This document shows positions 7,949 to 18,196 of a stretch of DNA of 64,000 bases, in pieces. Position numbers and translations under genes: made by a program. Under the pieces are notes generated by a model. That model had not been told where the DNA came from. It made no database searches and was given only the letters and a program-made list of their open reading frames with translations. Every line of letters begins with the position of its first letter. Within the stretch, counting starts at the first letter, position 1. This DNA is from Arsenophonus nilaparvatae (GTDB lineage Bacteria > Pseudomonadota > Gammaproteobacteria > Enterobacterales > Enterobacteriaceae). The stretch is from assembly GCF_000757905.1 (NCBI RefSeq), contig NZ_JRLH01000010.1; one strand, 5' to 3'.

Positions 7949-10030
7949 TCAAGCGTTGCTATATTGTGAACGTTCAGGTAACCAACGTTCAATCAGCGCA
8001 TTGGTATGATTGGGATAATGTTGTTGCAAATATTGGGCGATATTTCTGATTTCAGGCAATAGGTCTTGATCGCGCATTAAATCAGCCACTTTGAATTCTG
8101 CATTTCCTGTTTGACGAGTACCTAACAACTCTCCTGGACCACGAATTTCCAAGTCTTTTTGCGCAATGATAAAACCATCATTGCTATCTCTAAGTACCTG
8201 TAAACGTAATTTAGTCGCGTAAGTGAGTGGGGTTTTATATAGTAAAACACAATGTGAGGCAACGCTCCCCCGGCCAACCCGGCCTCTTAATTGATGTAAC
8301 TGAGCAAGCCCTAAACGCTCTGGATTTTCAATAATCATCAAACTGGCGTTTGGCACATCGACACCCACTTCGATAACTGTCGTTGCGACTAATAGTTGTA
8401 GTTTATTGGCAGTAAAATCTGCCATCACGTTTTGTTTTTCTACCGATTTCATCCGTCCATGAACTAAACCAATATTTAATTCAGGCAATAGGCGCGTGAG
8501 TTCTTCTTGTGTTGCTTGAGCGGCTTGTGCTTCAAGCACTTCAGAGTCATCAATTAATGTACATACCCAATAAACTTGTCGTTTTTCTATCTGGCAGGCC
8601 TTTTTTACTCGTTGAATAACTTCATTGCGGCGGGTGTCAGGAATGGCAACTGTTGTGACAGGAGTTCTGCCTGGAGGTAGTTCATCAATGATTGAATTAT
8701 CCAGATCCGCATAAGCTGTCATCGCGAGCGTACGTGGGATCGGCGTTGCTGTCATGATTAGCTGATGAGGATAAATGCCGTGTTGCTGACCTTTTTCCCA
8801 TAGCGCCAGACGTTGATGTACACCAAAGCGATGTTGTTCATCAATGATCACTAATGCTAAGGCGTTGAATTCGACTTGTTGTTGAAAAATGGCATGAGTA
8901 CCAATTATCATTGCGACTTCGCCCTGTGCAATCGCTTTTTGTTGACTCAGTCTGGATTTTCCTTTCTGTTTTCCTGATAACCAACCTACTTGGATACCAA
9001 ATGGTTCTAGCCATTGGCGAAAAGTATTGGCATGCTGTTCTGCTAATAATTCGGTAGGTGCCATGAGTGCTGCTTGTTTACCATGTGCGATAGCACGAAT
9101 TGCGGCAAAGAGCGCCACTAATGTTTTACCTGAACCAACATCGCCTTGCACTAAACGCATCATAGGGCTTGTTTTAGCCAGATCTGCTTCAATTTCACTG
9201 ACAACTCGTTGTTGGGCTTTGGTTGGAGAATAAGGTAACCGTGCCAGTAATTGATGTTTTAATTTTTCTTCTGCTGGTAATGGCTGGGCGGAAAATTGTT
9301 GTGTTTCACTCCGAACCATTAGCATACTTAGTTGATGGGCTAATAACTCTTCAAATATTAATCTACGTTGCGCCGGATGCTTACCCTTTTCCAGTAGATC
9401 CAGAGGGATATCGGGTGGCGGGCGATGAAGTGTTTGAATAGCCTGTGGTAAACTTATCAATCCTCTATTAAATGGCGTCGGGATCAACTCATTGATCGCA
9501 CAAGTATCAAGTAGCGTTAACGCTTGAGCAATAAGTTTGCGTAAAGTTATCTGACGTATCCCTTCAGTTGTTGGATAAATGGGTGTTAATGTATTTTGTA
9601 ACTCAATATGTTCGGCATTAGGTTTTATTTTATATTCGGGATGAATAATTTCTGGTCCTAAATTACCTCGCCGGATTTCACCATAAGCGACGACGTATTT
9701 GCCGACTGCCAGACTATTCTTCATAGCGGTAGAAAAGTTAAAAAACCGCAGGGTTAATGTTCCTGAGCCATCACTAATTTGGCAGGTCATCATTCGCTTA
9801 CGTCCAAATGCGATTTTAGTTTGTAATATTTCGCCGCTTACAGTCACAGAGTTACCCAGTTGAACTTCACTAATCGCATAAAGCTGAGTTTGATCTTCAT
9901 AACGCAAAGGTAGGTGAAAAAGGAGATCTTGGATAGTACGAAGTCCCATTTTATTGAGCTTTTCTGCTTGCGTTTCACCAACACCGTTTAATGATGTTAA
10001 TGGAATAGCATCAAGTAATTTCCCCCTCAT
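7949..10030 (-). CDS. recG: ATP-dependent DNA helicase RecG
   Basis: RecG remodels stalled replication forks, Holliday junctions and R-loops. The N-terminal wedge/OB domain (about residues 1-150) precedes an SF2 helicase core with Walker A GDVGSGKT, DEQH box (IIDEQHRFGVHQR), motif III TATPIPRT and motif VI QLRGRVGRG, then the C-terminal GELLGTRQTG hook. ATG 10030 gives exactly 693 residues as in E. coli and has GGAGA upstream, inside the last codons before the trmH stop. The longer frame to 10120 would overlap trmH and add non-homologous residues. It is the last gene of the gmk-rpoZ-spoT-trmH-recG cluster. Confidence 0.97.
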   Translation of the reverse strand: MRGKLLDAIPLTSLNGVGETQAEKLNKMGLRTIQDLLFHLPLRYEDQTQLYAISEVQLGNSVTVSGEILQTKIAFGRKRMMTCQISDGSGTLTLRFFNFSTAMKNSLAVGKYVVAYGEIRRGNLGPEIIHPEYKIKPNAEHIELQNTLTPIYPTTEGIRQITLRKLIAQALTLLDTCAINELIPTPFNRGLISLPQAIQTLHRPPPDIPLDLLEKGKHPAQRRLIFEELLAHQLSMLMVRSETQQFSAQPLPAEEKLKHQLLARLPYSPTKAQQRVVSEIEADLAKTSPMMRLVQGDVGSGKTLVALFAAIRAIAHGKQAALMAPTELLAEQHANTFRQWLEPFGIQVGWLSGKQKGKSRLSQQKAIAQGEVAMIIGTHAIFQQQVEFNALALVIIDEQHRFGVHQRLALWEKGQQHGIYPHQLIMTATPIPRTLAMTAYADLDNSIIDELPPGRTPVTTVAIPDTRRNEVIQRVKKACQIEKRQVYWVCTLIDDSEVLEAQAAQATQEELTRLLPELNIGLVHGRMKSVEKQNVMADFTANKLQLLVATTVIEVGVDVPNASLMIIENPERLGLAQLHQLRGRVGRGSVASHCVLLYKTPLTYATKLRLQVLRDSNDGFIIAQKDLEIRGPGELLGTRQTGNAEFKVADLMRDQDLLPEIRNIAQYLQQHYPNHTNALIERWLPERSQYSNA

Positions 10031-10034
10031 GCGG

Positions 10035-10754
10035 TTAGTTCTCCAGAGTGCGTTTTTTACCTGGTACTTTAGACGATTGCATAGCTGCCCACCATGCATC
10101 ACTGGCAACAATTTCGCCATGTTCGTTAATTAGTGGTCGGGGAAGTCCTTTATGTTTTGAAACGGCGGCTAATACCGGATAACCGCCCTCAAAAAGCCAC
10201 GCCTGTTGCTCTTCTTCTGATAGCTGACTAAAAAGGCTGTCATACATATTGGCATTTTGTCTTTGCCGTTGCGCTTCATAAAGAATTAAAGCAGAAGCTA
10301 CTGAGACATTTAATGACTGTACCATACCCATCATCGGAATATGAATATTGTGATCAGCCAGTGCGAGAGCTTGTTTGGAAATGCCCGCTCGCTCTTGTCC
10401 CAAGATGATACAGGTAGGTTGATTATAATCTATTTGACGAAAATCGATCGCTTGGTTGGTAAGATGAGCGGCTAAGATTTGCATGCCCGCAGCTTTGCAG
10501 GTAGAAATTGCATTTTCAATAGAGGCATGAGTCCTTACTTTTACCCAATGATTACTGCCGGCTGCTGCTGCGGATAAGCTTTTGCTGCTATTTTTACACC
10601 AGATTGCATGAATTTGTGGTATTCCAACCGCATCAGCGGTACGGATCACGGCAGAAATATTATGTGGTTTATGAACATTTTCAAGACAAACCGTCAGATC
10701 AGGTTGGCGCATGGCGATCACTTGACGAATGCAAGCATAACGTTTTGAATTCAT
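10035..10754 (-). CDS. trmH: tRNA (guanosine(18)-2'-O)-methyltransferase TrmH (SpoU)
   Basis: TrmH methylates the ribose of G18 in the D-loop of many tRNAs with S-adenosylmethionine. The 239-residue protein has the SPOUT knot motifs: motif 1 HKPHNISAVIRTADAVG, motif 2 CIILGQERAGIS and motif 3 IPMMGMVQSLNVSVASALI. The C-terminus keeps the GGYPVLA segment of enterobacterial TrmH. It starts at ATG 10754 only 3 bp after the spoT stop, and recG begins 4 bp after its own stop, so the three genes are surely co-transcribed. It is about ten residues longer than E. coli TrmH (229). Confidence 0.96.
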   Translation of the reverse strand: MNSKRYACIRQVIAMRQPDLTVCLENVHKPHNISAVIRTADAVGIPQIHAIWCKNSSKSLSAAAAGSNHWVKVRTHASIENAISTCKAAGMQILAAHLTNQAIDFRQIDYNQPTCIILGQERAGISKQALALADHNIHIPMMGMVQSLNVSVASALILYEAQRQRQNANMYDSLFSQLSEEEQQAWLFEGGYPVLAAVSKHKGLPRPLINEHGEIVASDAWWAAMQSSKVPGKKRTLEN

Positions 10755-10757
10755 AAC

Positions 10758-12875
10758 TTAGTTCCGGTTACGGCTGATGCGTAAGACATCAGGCATGATA
10801 CGGATTTTTTTCATAATATTAGCTAATTGAATACGATCCTTAGCGGTTAAGCGAATAAATGCGCAGTAGACACGCCCGTCTTTCTCTTCGATATTCATAC
10901 TTTGAATACTAGAATTTGCACTATTAATTGCTGCTGTTAAATTAGCTAATGCCCCTTGGTGATTGATCATATCGACTTTAATTTCAGCAATGAAGTTGTT
11001 ATTAACGCCCTCATCCCACTCTACTTGCATAAATTTCTCAGGCTCTTTTTGATAGCCTCGAATATTACGGCAAGACTCATGGTGTATGACTAAACCTTTA
11101 CCAGGGCTAATATGAGCAACAATCGGATCACCGGGGATAGGGCGACAACATTTAGCAAAGGTAATTAATACCCCTTCTGCTCCTTTGATTGGTAGTTTAC
11201 TACGGCTATCACTATTATCTGTGATAACGTTATTTATACTAGCATTACCTAACAAATTATGCGCAACAACGACACTCATGGTATTGCCAAGGCCAACTTC
11301 AGCGAGCAAATCATCAATTGAATGAAGTTTCATTCTTACTAATTCTTTATTGATATTCTCTTGCGGAATATCGCCCAATTTGTTGCCATTGCCTAAAGCG
11401 TGGTTTAGTAAACGGCGGCCTAAACTAATTGAATCTTCTCGTTTAAGGTTTTTAAGTAATTGGCGTATTTTTGCTCTGGCTTTGGAACTAACAACGAAAT
11501 TTAACCAAGCTGCGTTTGGCCTTGCGCCAGGTGCGGTAATAATTTCTATGGTCTGCCCGGTATTTAACGATTGAGACAAAGGATAGGGTTGGCGATCTAC
11601 GCGGGCTCCAACACAAGCATGACCTATATCGGTATGAACAGCATAGGCGAAATCAACCGGGGTTGCGCCAGTAGGCAATTCGACAATTCTACCTTCGGGG
11701 GTAAAAACATAGATTTCGTCAGGAAAAAGATCTGATTTTACACTTTCGATGAATTCAAAAGAATTACCTGCACTTTGTTGAAGTTCTAATAGGCTTTGCA
11801 TCCAGCGTTGTGCTCTAATTTGAGCGGTTGTGCTAGATTCTCCTTGTTCTTTATATGCCCAGTGAGCAGCGACACCCATTTCTGCCATTTGATCCATATC
11901 TTCGGTACGAATTTGTACTTCAATAGGTACGCCATGTGGGCCAATCATTGATGTATGTAAAGATTGATAGCCATTTGCTTTTGGGATCGCAATATAATCT
12001 TTCACTCGCCCTGGCCGAGGATTATATAAACTATGTACCTGCCCAAGAACGCGATAACATGTATCAACGTCTTTAACAATAATCCGAAAGGCATAAATAT
12101 CCATAATTGAGTGGAAGCGTTGCTCTTTCAGGTGCATTTTGCGATATATTGAATAGAGATGTTTTTCTCGACCACATACTCGGCAAGGGATCTTGGCTTC
12201 CAATAATCGACCTTCAATTTCTGCCAAGATTTTTTGTATCATCTCTTTTCGGTTACCACGAGCGGCTTTTACAACCTCTTTAATAACTCGATAGCGATTG
12301 GGATATAGAGCTTCAAAGCCTAGTTCTTCCAATTCAGTTTTGAGATGATGAATACCAAGACGATGTGCCAGCGGGCTATAAATTTCTAATGTTTCTCTCG
12401 CGATCCGGCGGCGCTTATCAGCACGAAGGGAACCTAAAGTACGCATATTGTGCGTTCGATCGGCGAGTTTGATTAAAATGACACGGATATCTTGCACCAT
12501 GGCCATAATCATTTTGCGAAAATTTTCTGCTTGAGCTTCTTTTTTGTCACGAAAATTGAGTTTGTCGAGTTTTGATACCCCTTCAACCAGGCCAGCAACG
12601 GTTTTACCAAAAAGCTGTTTTATATCCTGAAAAGTTGTCGGGGTATCCTCGATAATGTCGTGTAATAATGCGGCCATTAATGTTTCATGATCTAAACGCA
12701 TTTCCGCTAAAATGCATGCCACCGCGACTGGATGGGTAATATAAGGTTCACCACTTGAACGGGTTTGGCCTTCATGTGCATCCCGGGCGACAAGATAAGC
12801 TTGTTTCAGTAACGATATATGCTCTTTTGGCAGATAGTCCTGAACGATTTGATTGAGGCTTTCAAACAGGTACAA
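10758..12875 (-). CDS. spoT: Bifunctional (p)ppGpp synthase/hydrolase SpoT
   Basis: SpoT makes and, mainly, degrades the stringent alarmone (p)ppGpp in response to fatty acid, carbon and other stresses. Domains in order: HD hydrolase (HPVAVACI, ALLHDIIEDT, ADRTHNMRTLG), synthetase (RFHSIMDIYAFRI, ANGYQSLHTS), TGS (EIYVFTPEGRI), zinc-finger/helical segment with AKCCRPIPGDP, and C-terminal ACT. It has 705 residues against 702 in E. coli. The start codon is TTG, and the E. coli gene also begins with TTG, so this is a conserved weak start rather than an annotation error. The hydrolase residues look intact. Confidence 0.98.
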   Translation of the reverse strand: MYLFESLNQIVQDYLPKEHISLLKQAYLVARDAHEGQTRSSGEPYITHPVAVACILAEMRLDHETLMAALLHDIIEDTPTTFQDIKQLFGKTVAGLVEGVSKLDKLNFRDKKEAQAENFRKMIMAMVQDIRVILIKLADRTHNMRTLGSLRADKRRRIARETLEIYSPLAHRLGIHHLKTELEELGFEALYPNRYRVIKEVVKAARGNRKEMIQKILAEIEGRLLEAKIPCRVCGREKHLYSIYRKMHLKEQRFHSIMDIYAFRIIVKDVDTCYRVLGQVHSLYNPRPGRVKDYIAIPKANGYQSLHTSMIGPHGVPIEVQIRTEDMDQMAEMGVAAHWAYKEQGESSTTAQIRAQRWMQSLLELQQSAGNSFEFIESVKSDLFPDEIYVFTPEGRIVELPTGATPVDFAYAVHTDIGHACVGARVDRQPYPLSQSLNTGQTIEIITAPGARPNAAWLNFVVSSKARAKIRQLLKNLKREDSISLGRRLLNHALGNGNKLGDIPQENINKELVRMKLHSIDDLLAEVGLGNTMSVVVAHNLLGNASINNVITDNSDSRSKLPIKGAEGVLITFAKCCRPIPGDPIVAHISPGKGLVIHHESCRNIRGYQKEPEKFMQVEWDEGVNNNFIAEIKVDMINHQGALANLTAAINSANSSIQSMNIEEKDGRVYCAFIRLTAKDRIQLANIMKKIRIMPDVLRISRNRN

Positions 12876-12894
12876 GGCAGGCCTACCTTTTCAG

Positions 12895-13170
12895 TTAACG
12901 ACGACCTTCAGCAATAGCGGACACTGCTTGCATTTCTGCCGCCTCTTGCTCCTGCTGTTCTTGACGTTCGCGGACATCAAGAATTTGAGCATTAATCAAC
13001 CCTGATTCTATTTCGCGCAGTGAAATAACAGTGACCTTATCGTTTTCTTCTTTAACTAAAGGATTTTTACCATTAATTTGTAATTGACGCGCACGCCGTG
13101 CCGCCACTAAAACCAAGTCGAAACGATTACCAATTTTTTCTACTGCATCTTGAACTGTTACACGTGCCAT
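12895..13170 (-). CDS. rpoZ: RNA polymerase omega subunit
   Basis: Omega binds the beta' subunit, helps RNA polymerase assemble and forms part of one ppGpp site. The 91-residue length and the sequence MARVTVQDAVEKIGNRFDL with the following RRARQLQ segment match E. coli RpoZ. Its position between gmk and spoT is the standard enterobacterial order, linking omega with the enzyme that controls ppGpp. The gap to spoT is 19 bp. Confidence 0.98.
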   Translation of the reverse strand: MARVTVQDAVEKIGNRFDLVLVAARRARQLQINGKNPLVKEENDKVTVISLREIESGLINAQILDVRERQEQQEQEAAEMQAVSAIAEGRR

Positions 13171-13221
13171 AATATGACTCCAAAGATAAAGAAATGACCG
13201 GATATAATACTGAACCTTTAC

Positions 13222-13845
13222 TCAGTCTGCCAATAATTTATTAATTAAAGTATTATGTCGCTGAATCTGACGTTCTAAACGTAGACGCTCAGATCGAATA
13301 ATAGATTGTAAATCTCCCAATGCAGTATTGAAATCATCATTAACAATAATGTAATCATATTCGTTATAATGTTTTATTTCAGCGACCGCTTGTGTCATCC
13401 GCTGGTTAATCGTTTCTTCGCTATCTTGCCCGCGACCACGTAACCGGCGTAGTAACTCATTTTTAGAAGGCGGTAAGATAAAAATAGTGCGAGTGGAAGG
13501 CATTTTTTGGCGAATTTGCTGTGCGCCTTGCCAATCAATATCTAAAAATACATCGACACCGCTATTAATAATTTCTTCAATAACTGCCCGGGAAGTTCCA
13601 TAATAATTGCCGAAAACGCAGGCATATTCAAGAAAATCATTATGCTCAATCATTTGCTGAAATTTGCTTTCAGTAATGAAATAGTAATGTTCACCGTTTT
13701 TTTCACCAGGGCGTATCGCTCTAGTGGTATGCGAAATAGAAACTTGTGTGTCATATAAAGGCTGAGTTTTTAATAAAGCCTGAATAAGACTCGATTTACC
13801 TGCACCACTTGGGGCAGACACGATATATAACGTTCCTTGGATCAT
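13222..13845 (-). CDS. gmk: Guanylate kinase
   Basis: Gmk phosphorylates GMP and dGMP to the diphosphates using ATP, an essential step of nucleotide metabolism. The 207-residue product equals the E. coli length and has the P-loop SAPSGAGKSS near the N-terminus, the GMP-binding region (TTRAIRPGEKNGEHYYFI) and the lid segment RRLRGRGQDSEETI. It is the first gene of the minus-strand cluster and is divergent from ligB across about 290 bp that should hold both promoters. Confidence 0.98.
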   Translation of the reverse strand: MIQGTLYIVSAPSGAGKSSLIQALLKTQPLYDTQVSISHTTRAIRPGEKNGEHYYFITESKFQQMIEHNDFLEYACVFGNYYGTSRAVIEEIINSGVDVFLDIDWQGAQQIRQKMPSTRTIFILPPSKNELLRRLRGRGQDSEETINQRMTQAVAEIKHYNEYDYIIVNDDFNTALGDLQSIIRSERLRLERQIQRHNTLINKLLAD

Positions 13846-14136
13846 GATGATTTCTTGATTAATAGGCTAATTAATTAATAAAAATTTTTTAAAAAGTACA
13901 AAAGCTCTTTAATAGTATACACATGCAATCAGTAACATACAGCTTTAGTAACATTTTTAATGAAAGATCTGAATTATTTTTGAAAATAATTACCATTTTT
14001 GCGAAGTGCTTTGAGAAAAAATGATTAATAAATATCTTCATAATTATTTTCTATTTACGACTTCCCAATAATGGGAATTGTATATTGAAAGTATTTTTCG
14101 TGAATGAAATAAATAGATGATTAAAATTATGCATGG

Positions 14137-15867
14137 ATGCTGTTTATTATGAGATCTTTTATTTTAATTTCAGTCTACTATCGTCAGAGCTTTTTTTTAT
14201 TATTGATTTTGCTAAATATAAACTCATCAATAGCGGAAAGCATGCAATGCCCTGATTGGCCTGAATTAGTTTTGCATAGGGAAATTAAAGCAGTTAATTC
14301 AAAATTAAAAAGATGGAATAAAGCATATTATATTAATGGCCAAAGTTTGGTTAATGATGAAACTTACGATCAAATTTATGCGTTATGGAAACATTGGTCA
14401 AATTGCCTTCATCAGCCGATAGATAAAACTCATTCGCTTTCTTTACCCGTTAAAGGAAGAAAAGTTCATCCAGTTGCTCATACTGGCTTAAAAAAGATAA
14501 CCGTTGATGAAGTCGCTAGATGGATAGCGGGTCGTCATGAAATTTGGTTACAACCTAAAGTCGATGGTGTGGCTGTTACATTGGTTTATCGAAAGGGTAA
14601 ATTGGCTGCATTAATTAGTCGAGGTAATGGTGTAGAAGGGATTGATTGGTCTAAAAAAGCTGATTTTCTGCCAGCAATTCCCAAAAAGATCCCAAATCAT
14701 GCCTCTCAATTAATATTACAAGGTGAACTGTTTTGGTATCAGTCTGGTCACCAACAAGCCATTATGGGTGGCGCTAATGCTCGTAATAAAGTTGCCGGCT
14801 GGTTAATGCGAAAGAATTTATTGGTTCAACAAGAGAAACAAATTGGAATATTTGTTTGGAGTTGGCCTAATGGGCCATCGAACATGCAAACACAATTTGA
14901 ACAATTAGAAAGTTGGGGTTTTCCGTTAACGAAACGCTATTCTCATTTGGTCAGTAGTGTTGATCAAATTACACAATGGCAACGCTATTATTACAATCAA
15001 CCAATGCCTTTTGCAACAGATGGTATTGTATTAAAACAACTCCCCTATACTTTAGGCCAATATTGGCAAGTGGGCATAAATAACTGGTCTGTTGCCTGGA
15101 AATATCCGACACCACATAAGGTTGCTCAAGTTAAAACCGTTAAATTTAATATAGGCAGAACCGGAAAAATCAATCCTGTCATTGTTGTTTTACCCGTGGA
15201 AATTGATGGAAAACAGATCCGGCATATTAGTATGGGATCATTAAACCGTTGGCAAGGGATGAAAATTTTGCCTGGAGACACGATACAAATATCATTATCT
15301 GGTCATGGGATCCCGAAATTTGACAAAATTGTTTGGCGAATTAAACAGCAGAAAATGCTGTCCGTACCAGAGCAAAAAAATTATCACCCATTAAGCTGCT
15401 TCTATTACTCAATGAGATGCGAAAGTCAATTTGTTGCTCGCTTAGTTTGGTTGGCAAAACAGCTTAAGATGCAAGGGATCAATGAAAAAGGCTGGTTAGC
15501 ATTAATAAGAGCTGGAAAAATAACCAATTTAATAGATTGGGCTACTTTAACCCTGGAACAAATCAATGAAGTGGCAATGTTTAACGCCATTAAAGGAAAA
15601 TCTATTTATCAACAATTTTTATCAGCTCAAAAACAGCCTTTTTCTAATTGGTTAAAAGGGCTTGGAGTTCCTTTACCAGAAAAGCTTTTTAGCAAAATAA
15701 CCTGTTGGGATGATTTATCATCTAAAGAGATAAATAGTGATATTTTATCTCGTAAACAACAGAAAAAGTTAGCGCAGTTTATTGAGCATAAAGATGTTAA
15801 ACAGCTGGTAAAAATTTTGCGCCAAATTAATATAAATGGATTTACCAATGATAATCAGTTTAAGTAA
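14137..15867 (+). CDS. ligB: NAD+-dependent DNA ligase B
   Basis: LigB is the second, non-essential NAD+-dependent ligase of enterobacteria. It has the adenylation domain with the catalytic lysine in QPKVDGVAVT (about residue 141), then SRGNG, GELF and the OB-like region, and helix-hairpin-helix segments near the C-terminus. It lacks the BRCT domain and full zinc finger of LigA, as is normal for LigB. Length is 576 against 560 in E. coli. The N-terminus is strongly hydrophobic and signal-like, which is also seen in E. coli LigB. Starts at 14137 or 14149 are both possible and neither has a strong ribosome site. It is divergent from gmk as in E. coli. Confidence 0.93.
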   Translation: MLFIMRSFILISVYYRQSFFLLLILLNINSSIAESMQCPDWPELVLHREIKAVNSKLKRWNKAYYINGQSLVNDETYDQIYALWKHWSNCLHQPIDKTHSLSLPVKGRKVHPVAHTGLKKITVDEVARWIAGRHEIWLQPKVDGVAVTLVYRKGKLAALISRGNGVEGIDWSKKADFLPAIPKKIPNHASQLILQGELFWYQSGHQQAIMGGANARNKVAGWLMRKNLLVQQEKQIGIFVWSWPNGPSNMQTQFEQLESWGFPLTKRYSHLVSSVDQITQWQRYYYNQPMPFATDGIVLKQLPYTLGQYWQVGINNWSVAWKYPTPHKVAQVKTVKFNIGRTGKINPVIVVLPVEIDGKQIRHISMGSLNRWQGMKILPGDTIQISLSGHGIPKFDKIVWRIKQQKMLSVPEQKNYHPLSCFYYSMRCESQFVARLVWLAKQLKMQGINEKGWLALIRAGKITNLIDWATLTLEQINEVAMFNAIKGKSIYQQFLSAQKQPFSNWLKGLGVPLPEKLFSKITCWDDLSSKEINSDILSRKQQKKLAQFIEHKDVKQLVKILRQININGFTNDNQFK

Positions 15868-15900
15868 AAAGTTACTGATTTAATTAGATATATGGAGATC

Positions 15901-16518
15901 TTAATCATTATGTTCATAATTGAATACTGGTAATCCTAATCGATAACGAATGGCAAGTAGACGTGCGGTTAAACCAGCGATTAAGGTGATGATAATAACT
16001 ATATCTTTAGGTAGTGGAGTATGTAGTATTAATCCGATATAAAGCCATGCCGCAGCAAAGGAGATGCCAGCGTATATCTCTTTTTGAAAAACCAGCGGAA
16101 TTGTATTACATAACATATCGCGCAGTACGCCACCGAAAACACCCGTGACGACGGCTGCAATAGCGGCAATAATATAACTATAATTCATATCGAGCGCTAT
16201 TTGAGCGCCAATAATGGAAAAGACAATAAGACCAATCGCATCCAAAATTAAAAATAAACGTCGTAAATGTTTCATCATTGGCGCCAGCCAGATAGTAATA
16301 ACTGCCGCACAAGCAACAATGACAATATATTCAGGATGTTTAACCCAACCAAGAGGATAGTGTCCTAATAAAATATCGCGTACAGAACCGCCGCCAATTG
16401 CGGTTGCTGATGCAATAATAATAACACCGAAAACATCCATCTTACGACGGCCTGCGGCTAAAGCACCTGTCATAGCTTCAGCTGTAATACCAATGATATA
16501 AAGTATGCTAAGTAACAT
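15901..16518 (-). CDS. yicG: Inner-membrane protein YicG (TRIC/UPF0126 family)
   Basis: YicG has two copies of the UPF0126 repeat, each with three membrane helices and a GGxxRD motif: AIGGGSVRDILLGHYPLGW in the first and VFGGVLRDMLCNTIPLVFQ in the second. The fold is that of trimeric intracellular cation channels. The substrate of YicG is not established here. The 205 residues equal the E. coli length. It is convergent with ligB, its E. coli neighbour, and divergent from yidR. Confidence 0.95.
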   Translation of the reverse strand: MLLSILYIIGITAEAMTGALAAGRRKMDVFGVIIIASATAIGGGSVRDILLGHYPLGWVKHPEYIVIVACAAVITIWLAPMMKHLRRLFLILDAIGLIVFSIIGAQIALDMNYSYIIAAIAAVVTGVFGGVLRDMLCNTIPLVFQKEIYAGISFAAAWLYIGLILHTPLPKDIVIIITLIAGLTARLLAIRYRLGLPVFNYEHND

Positions 16519-16652
16519 AATGATTTTTAGATACGATAACCCTTAAGGTTTAAAGTTGTATTATAAAAATAAAGTATTGACTAATATTTTTGTCATGCTC
16601 ACAGAATTATATTATTTTTTATCGTTCACCATAAAAGAGTGCGGATAATAAA

Positions 16653-17954
16653 ATGTTTTATCAAGAACAGCAGGTTACTTTGGATAAACGTAATCATCAA
16701 TTGACTAATATAAACGTATGGACATCAGATAGCCAGTGGCTAGTTTTTGATGTACGGCCAAATAGTGCCTCTTTTACTGGGTTAACGATAGAAAAAGTTA
16801 ATATTAAAACGCGACAACAAAAACAGATCTATGGCGCGAAAAATGGCGCGTATGTTGGTGTTGTTACGGTAAGTAGTGAAAATCCACCCAGATATGCTTT
16901 TATTCATGGCCCGGAAAATCCCGATAAAAATTGGCATTACGATTTTCATCATCGTCGAGGTGTAATTGTTAACGATATGGCCCCTAATATTGCAGAAAAT
17001 ATTGAGGCCATGTGTATTACGCCGCCTTTTTTAGCAGGTGCATTGAGAGGAGGCACGCATGTCCATGTCTTTAGTTCAGATAATAGCAGGCTGAGTTTTA
17101 CCTATAATGATCACGTGATGCATGAGTGTGATCCGGCGCTTGATTTGCGCAATATTGCGATTGCCATCCCTTATCATGTTATTAATGTAGGCATTGAGGG
17201 TCATAAAAAACATCACCGTGAATATAATGGCCATTATTATTGTGTTGTGATCAGTGAAACAACGCCTGTACCAACACCAGGTAGTAATGAAATTAGCCGT
17301 GCTTATGAAGAGGGTTGGATCGGTCGAAATGGGTATGAGAGAGCGAATGGTGAAAAGCAACGTTGGGCGATTGCATTTATAGGTGATACCTGCTCTCTAG
17401 ATGGCAAAATAGTGGCCGAAATTTTTATTGTCGATTTGCCCGAAGCTGCTGAAAAGTATGCCATTGCAGGAGTTAATCCAATACAGGGTACAGAAACCGC
17501 TATGCCTGCACCACCAAAAGGGATTAAACAACGCCGCTTAACCTATACCCATGAACACAATTACCCGGGGGTGGTTAATCAACCGCGCCATTGGCTGCGA
17601 TCTTCGCCTGATGGCAGTAAAATTGGTTTTTTAATGAAAGATGATAAGGGGATTGTTCAGTTTTGGTTAGTTTCTCCGGTTAGTGGGGTAATGCAACAAA
17701 TTAGCAAGTCTGCATGGCATATTCAGTCAGCGTTTAGCTGGGATAGCGAAGGTCGGTATGTGGCGTTTATTTGTGATAATAGCGTGATGTTATGTGAAAT
17801 TCCTTGCGGCAAACTGATTCGTTTGACTGATCGCAGTGATTTGCCGCCATTAGGTGATGCAGTGGTTATTTCCCCGGATGACAGCTATGTTGCTTATCTG
17901 CGTAATATTGCTGGCTATCAGCAAATTTTTATTGTGGCTACTGGGATTGTTTGA
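16653..17954 (+). CDS. yidR: DUF3748 beta-propeller protein YidR
   Basis: The 433-residue protein resembles E. coli YidR (DUF3748), which has no established function. It shows the conserved block DFHHRRGVIV, the HVHVFSSDNSRLSFTYNDHV segment and repeated propeller-like blades (DGSKIGFLMKDD, SEGRYVAFICDN, PDDSYVAYLRN) of the TolB/PD40 type. I see no signal peptide, so it is probably cytoplasmic. It has its own start at ATG 16653 and is near yidQ, as in E. coli. Confidence 0.9.
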   Translation: MFYQEQQVTLDKRNHQLTNINVWTSDSQWLVFDVRPNSASFTGLTIEKVNIKTRQQKQIYGAKNGAYVGVVTVSSENPPRYAFIHGPENPDKNWHYDFHHRRGVIVNDMAPNIAENIEAMCITPPFLAGALRGGTHVHVFSSDNSRLSFTYNDHVMHECDPALDLRNIAIAIPYHVINVGIEGHKKHHREYNGHYYCVVISETTPVPTPGSNEISRAYEEGWIGRNGYERANGEKQRWAIAFIGDTCSLDGKIVAEIFIVDLPEAAEKYAIAGVNPIQGTETAMPAPPKGIKQRRLTYTHEHNYPGVVNQPRHWLRSSPDGSKIGFLMKDDKGIVQFWLVSPVSGVMQQISKSAWHIQSAFSWDSEGRYVAFICDNSVMLCEIPCGKLIRLTDRSDLPPLGDAVVISPDDSYVAYLRNIAGYQQIFIVATGIV

Positions 17955-18196
17955 TTTATATAGATGCAATTTTAAGTTTCAATTGAATAATATTTTACTG
18001 CTGAATGACCGATTCGTTTTATAGCAAAATAGTGCATTGGATTGGGGGTATCCCGCTTTTAATTTTTAATCTGCTGGCTGATATACTGAGGTTTCTGCCA
18101 ATAAACACAGATGCTGATCAAAGCAGGTAATTTTTTTATTTGTTATAAAGATTATAGTCTTATGCTATACCCCAATACCATCCAACGTTATTGATA